64,000 bases of DNA. It comes from Bacteroidaceae bacterium. Lineage in GTDB: Bacteria > Bacteroidota > Bacteroidia > Bacteroidales > Bacteroidaceae. The stretch covers positions 35,154 through 99,153 of the forward strand of contig JAEEZX010000053.1 in NCBI GenBank assembly GCA_016292045.1, in the 5' to 3' direction. The notes below the pieces were generated by a model. It had not been told where the DNA came from and ran no database searches. It saw nothing but the letters and a program-made list of their open reading frames with translations. Positions 62,893-64,000 of the stretch are shown one piece after another. Position 1 is the first letter of the stretch; each line of letters starts with the position of its first letter. The position numbers and the translations under genes were made by a program.

Positions 62893-62939
62893 CCCTTCAC
62901 CCTTAACCATGAACCCTTCACCCTTAACCCTTAACCATG
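62891..62939 (+). repeat. Direct repeat containing two ATGs before the membrane protein gene
   Basis: Two copies (62891-62911 and 62912-62939) of an aacccttcaccctta...accatg string; the second has one extra cccttaa unit. The second ATG (62937) opens the membrane-protein frame; the first opens only a ten-codon frame. It looks like slippage-generated intergenic sequence. Confidence 0.75.
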
Positions 62940-63410
62940 TATAAGTCCTTAAGTCTCAGCTTCGGCGGTTTGCGCTGTGCTCTCTTCGTTGCGGCAAACC
63001 TTGCATTGCCCCATCTCTTCCATCTTGTGCCGGGCGGTGGCATAGCTTTCCTGCCCATCTATTGGTTCACTCTTGTTGGTGTCATGCGCTACGGCCTGCT
63101 TATGGGCATCTCTGCTGCGGCCCTGTCGCCTCTGGTGGGCTACCTGCTTTTCGGTGCTCCTGCCAGTGCTATGCTGCCCGACATGCTGCTTAAGGGCGTA
63201 CTGCTGTGTGCGGCTGCAGCCCTGACGGTGCGTCTCTGGGGCATCAGGATTCATTCCGCTGTGCTGGCTGTTGTAGCGGCGTGGGCGCTGGCCGGTCTTG
63301 TGGAGTGGCCTTTCGCGGGTGCTGCCTATGCTTTTCAGGACTTCGTTACGGGCACTGCGGGTCTTGTGCTTATGAGCATTGTGGCTCCGCTCATTGCCAA
63401 GAGGCTTTAA
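62937..63410 (+). CDS. Small membrane protein, possible ECF-type substrate-binding (S) component
   Basis: A 157-residue, very hydrophobic protein with about five membrane segments (for example LFVAANLALPHLFHLVPGG, GLLMGISAAALSPLVGYLLF, LLKGVLLCAAAALTVRLWG). Size and pattern recall S components of energy-coupling-factor vitamin transporters, but no specific signature is certain and no EcfA/T genes are near. The ATG at 62937 lies in the repeat described before. Proximity to the pectin lyase may be coincidental. Confidence 0.7.
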   Translation: MYKSLSLSFGGLRCALFVAANLALPHLFHLVPGGGIAFLPIYWFTLVGVMRYGLLMGISAAALSPLVGYLLFGAPASAMLPDMLLKGVLLCAAAALTVRLWGIRIHSAVLAVVAAWALAGLVEWPFAGAAYAFQDFVTGTAGLVLMSIVAPLIAKRL

Positions 63411-63430
63411 TTCGTTGATTTTAAGGCGAT

Positions 63431-63500
63431 AAAAAAAGAAAGGCTGTCATCACGACAGCCTTACTTCCATTAACCTTAAATCTAATACCATGAAAAACAC
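63431..63500 (-). ncRNA. Small RNA candidate, copy B of a two-copy family
   Basis: A transcript of about 65-70 nt on the minus strand with the same layout as copy A: promoter, 5' part identical to copy A (63516-63471), and an intrinsic terminator with stem GGCTGTC/GACAGCC (63454-63460 with 63442-63448), a five-base loop and a T-rich run (63441-63431). The stem bases differ from copy A by a compensated change (GGTTGTC/GACAACC against GGCTGTC/GACAGCC), which supports selection on the structure. It lies between the convergent ends of two genes and has no gene directly downstream, so it is a free-standing RNA and not a leader. Confidence 0.75.
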
Positions 63501-63504
63501 GATG

Positions 63505-63534
63505 CAAAGGTACGGCAATTTTCGTTGTTTGCAA
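63505..63534 (-). promoter_or_regulatory. Promoter of small RNA copy B
   Basis: On the minus strand TTG (63534-63532), 19 bp, TACCTTTG (63512-63505), the same elements and spacing as copy A. Confidence 0.85.
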
Positions 63535-63572
63535 GTGTTTATTCACAAAACCTGCTATATCTTGTCTTTTTC

Positions 63573-63586
63573 TTGATTTATGTCAT
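63573..63586 (-). promoter_or_regulatory. Crp/Fnr-like site upstream of small RNA copy B
   Basis: Minus strand ATGACATAAATCAA, differing from the copy A site (TTGATATAAATCAA) at two of 14 positions. Its centre is 67.5 bp upstream of the first base of the -7 element, exactly as in copy A. The next ~14 bases are also similar between the copies. Confidence 0.5.
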
Positions 63587-63610
63587 TTATCATTTAGCGA
63601 ATGCGCTCAT

Positions 63611-63662
63611 TTATCAATTATCAATTGTCAACTGTCAATTATCAATTGTCAATTATCAATTA
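63611..63662. repeat. Short repeats of attatcaattgtca type
   Basis: Units such as caattatcaattgtcaa are repeated four to five times. Similar attgacaattgataatt strings occur at 14925-14949. They are low-complexity intergenic repeats; no function can be read from them. Confidence 0.6.
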
Positions 63663-63698
63663 GAGAGGTTCAAGCACCTTCTGGCAGAGTCGCGGATC

Positions 63699-64000
63699 TC
63701 ACGGCTTCAGTTGCTCCACGGTATATCCTGCGTCGCGGAGCATCCGGACGACACCTTCCGGACCAGCCAGGTGGCCGGCGCCGAAGACAAAGAGTGTGGG
63801 CATCTCCTTTGCGGCTTCGATGATGATGGGCATCCACTTCTTGTTGCGCTCGGCAAAGAGGGCGGGGCTGGCTTCTGCCTCGGGCAGAACGAGACGCTCA
63901 AAACTTTCGTAGTCGCCCGCAGACCAATAGTTGCAAATATTATGCATCCCTTCAAATTTATTCAGTATTTCCTGTCTGCGCTCGTCGAAGTTGTTGAGGA
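63699..64000 (-). CDS. TraB/GumN family protein, C-terminal part (partial at window edge)
   Basis: The last ~100 residues of a TraB/GumN-type protein; the frame is open to the window edge. It shows LNNFDERRQEILNKFEGMHN near the start and the typical end ERNKKWMPIIIEAAKEMPTLFVFGAGHLAGPEGVV, which carries the conserved G-GHL-G-GV motif of the family, then LRDAGYTVEQLKP. Members are thought to be metalloproteases of the TIKI type. The start lies outside the window. Confidence 0.85.
   Translation of the reverse strand, partial: LNNFDERRQEILNKFEGMHNICNYWSAGDYESFERLVLPEAEASPALFAERNKKWMPIIIEAAKEMPTLFVFGAGHLAGPEGVVRMLRDAGYTVEQLKP

Noticed and set aside
60907..62910. 667-codon open frame on the minus strand
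   Set aside because: Antisense to the PL11 lyase; repeated VxVGH-type strings reflect the reverse of the DGDG calcium repeats.
62891..62939. Telomere-like ccctaa repeats
   Set aside because: Only a few ccctta units in two copies; best explained by slippage in an intergenic spacer.

Overview
The window looks like a chromosomal segment of a Bacteroidales bacterium, most likely Prevotella or a close relative. The evidence is the Bacteroidetes promoter form (TAnnTTTG at -7, sometimes TTG or TTTG about 19-20 bp upstream), a BspA-type leucine-rich-repeat surface protein, a TonB-dependent receptor, a GH97 enzyme, a sodium-pumping oxaloacetate decarboxylase operon, lipoproteins with SPII lipoboxes, and AsnA. 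Both window ends cut genes: a Dus tRNA-dihydrouridine synthase on the left and a TraB/GumN-type protein on the right. I recognised no tRNA or rRNA gene, no CRISPR array and no intact insertion sequence. Coordinates are exact where a start and stop could be read; functions rest on motif recognition without a database search.

Layout. 1-4027 (minus): a translationally coupled operon of an Lrp/AsnC regulator, a fused C26 amidotransferase/M19 dipeptidase, an M28 peptidase lipoprotein, SufE and Dus. 4173-6480 (plus): RlmH, a lipoprotein, and a DUF4143 ATPase remnant without its P-loop. 6596-13828 (minus): a 2,410-residue BspA-like protein, preceded by a strongly folded RNA-like element that ends in an intrinsic terminator. 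13829-15079: a 1.25 kb gene-free, repeat-rich region. 15080-25681 (minus): eight overlapping or closely spaced genes (serine acetyltransferase, RNA methyltransferase, DPP-IV-like peptidase, purD, two membrane proteins, DUF2723 glycosyltransferase, polysaccharide deacetylase). 25822-29042 (plus): a His-rich CobW GTPase, purE, ispG. 29036-30031 (minus): a nucleoside kinase. 30138-32499 (plus): three FKBP isomerases. 32500-33058: an 11-bp phased repeat array. 33059-43566 (plus): a small unknown protein, asnA, then a coupled signalling cassette (receiver-PP2C phosphatase, coiled-coil/propeller protein, propeller-Y_Y_Y pseudokinase, histidine kinase, TonB receptor). 43844-49087 (plus): the primary sigma factor, a phosphoethanolamine-transferase-like enzyme, a stand-alone RecQ C-terminal protein, GH97. 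49094-53565 (minus): a cytidylate-kinase-like protein, a lipoprotein, an ABCG-type transporter. 53733-60774 (plus): dnaA, a nitroreductase fused to a ribonucleotide-reductase tail, folB, oadG-oadA-oadB, a ComF-like protein. 60880-63410 (plus): a PL11 rhamnogalacturonan lyase and a small membrane protein.

The most notable observation is a pair of small RNA-like genes 20 kb apart on opposite strands (about 43678-43746 plus and 63431-63500 minus). They share 46 identical bases, the same promoter (TTG, 19 bp, TACCTTTG), an equivalent terminator hairpin, and a Crp/Fnr-like palindrome centred exactly 67.5 bp upstream of the -7 element in both copies. Next in interest are the folded element upstream of the BspA gene, the nitroreductase-NrdJ fusion beside dnaA, the sensory cassette at 34616-43566 with its phosphoacceptor-less kinase, and the 11-bp phased repeats.
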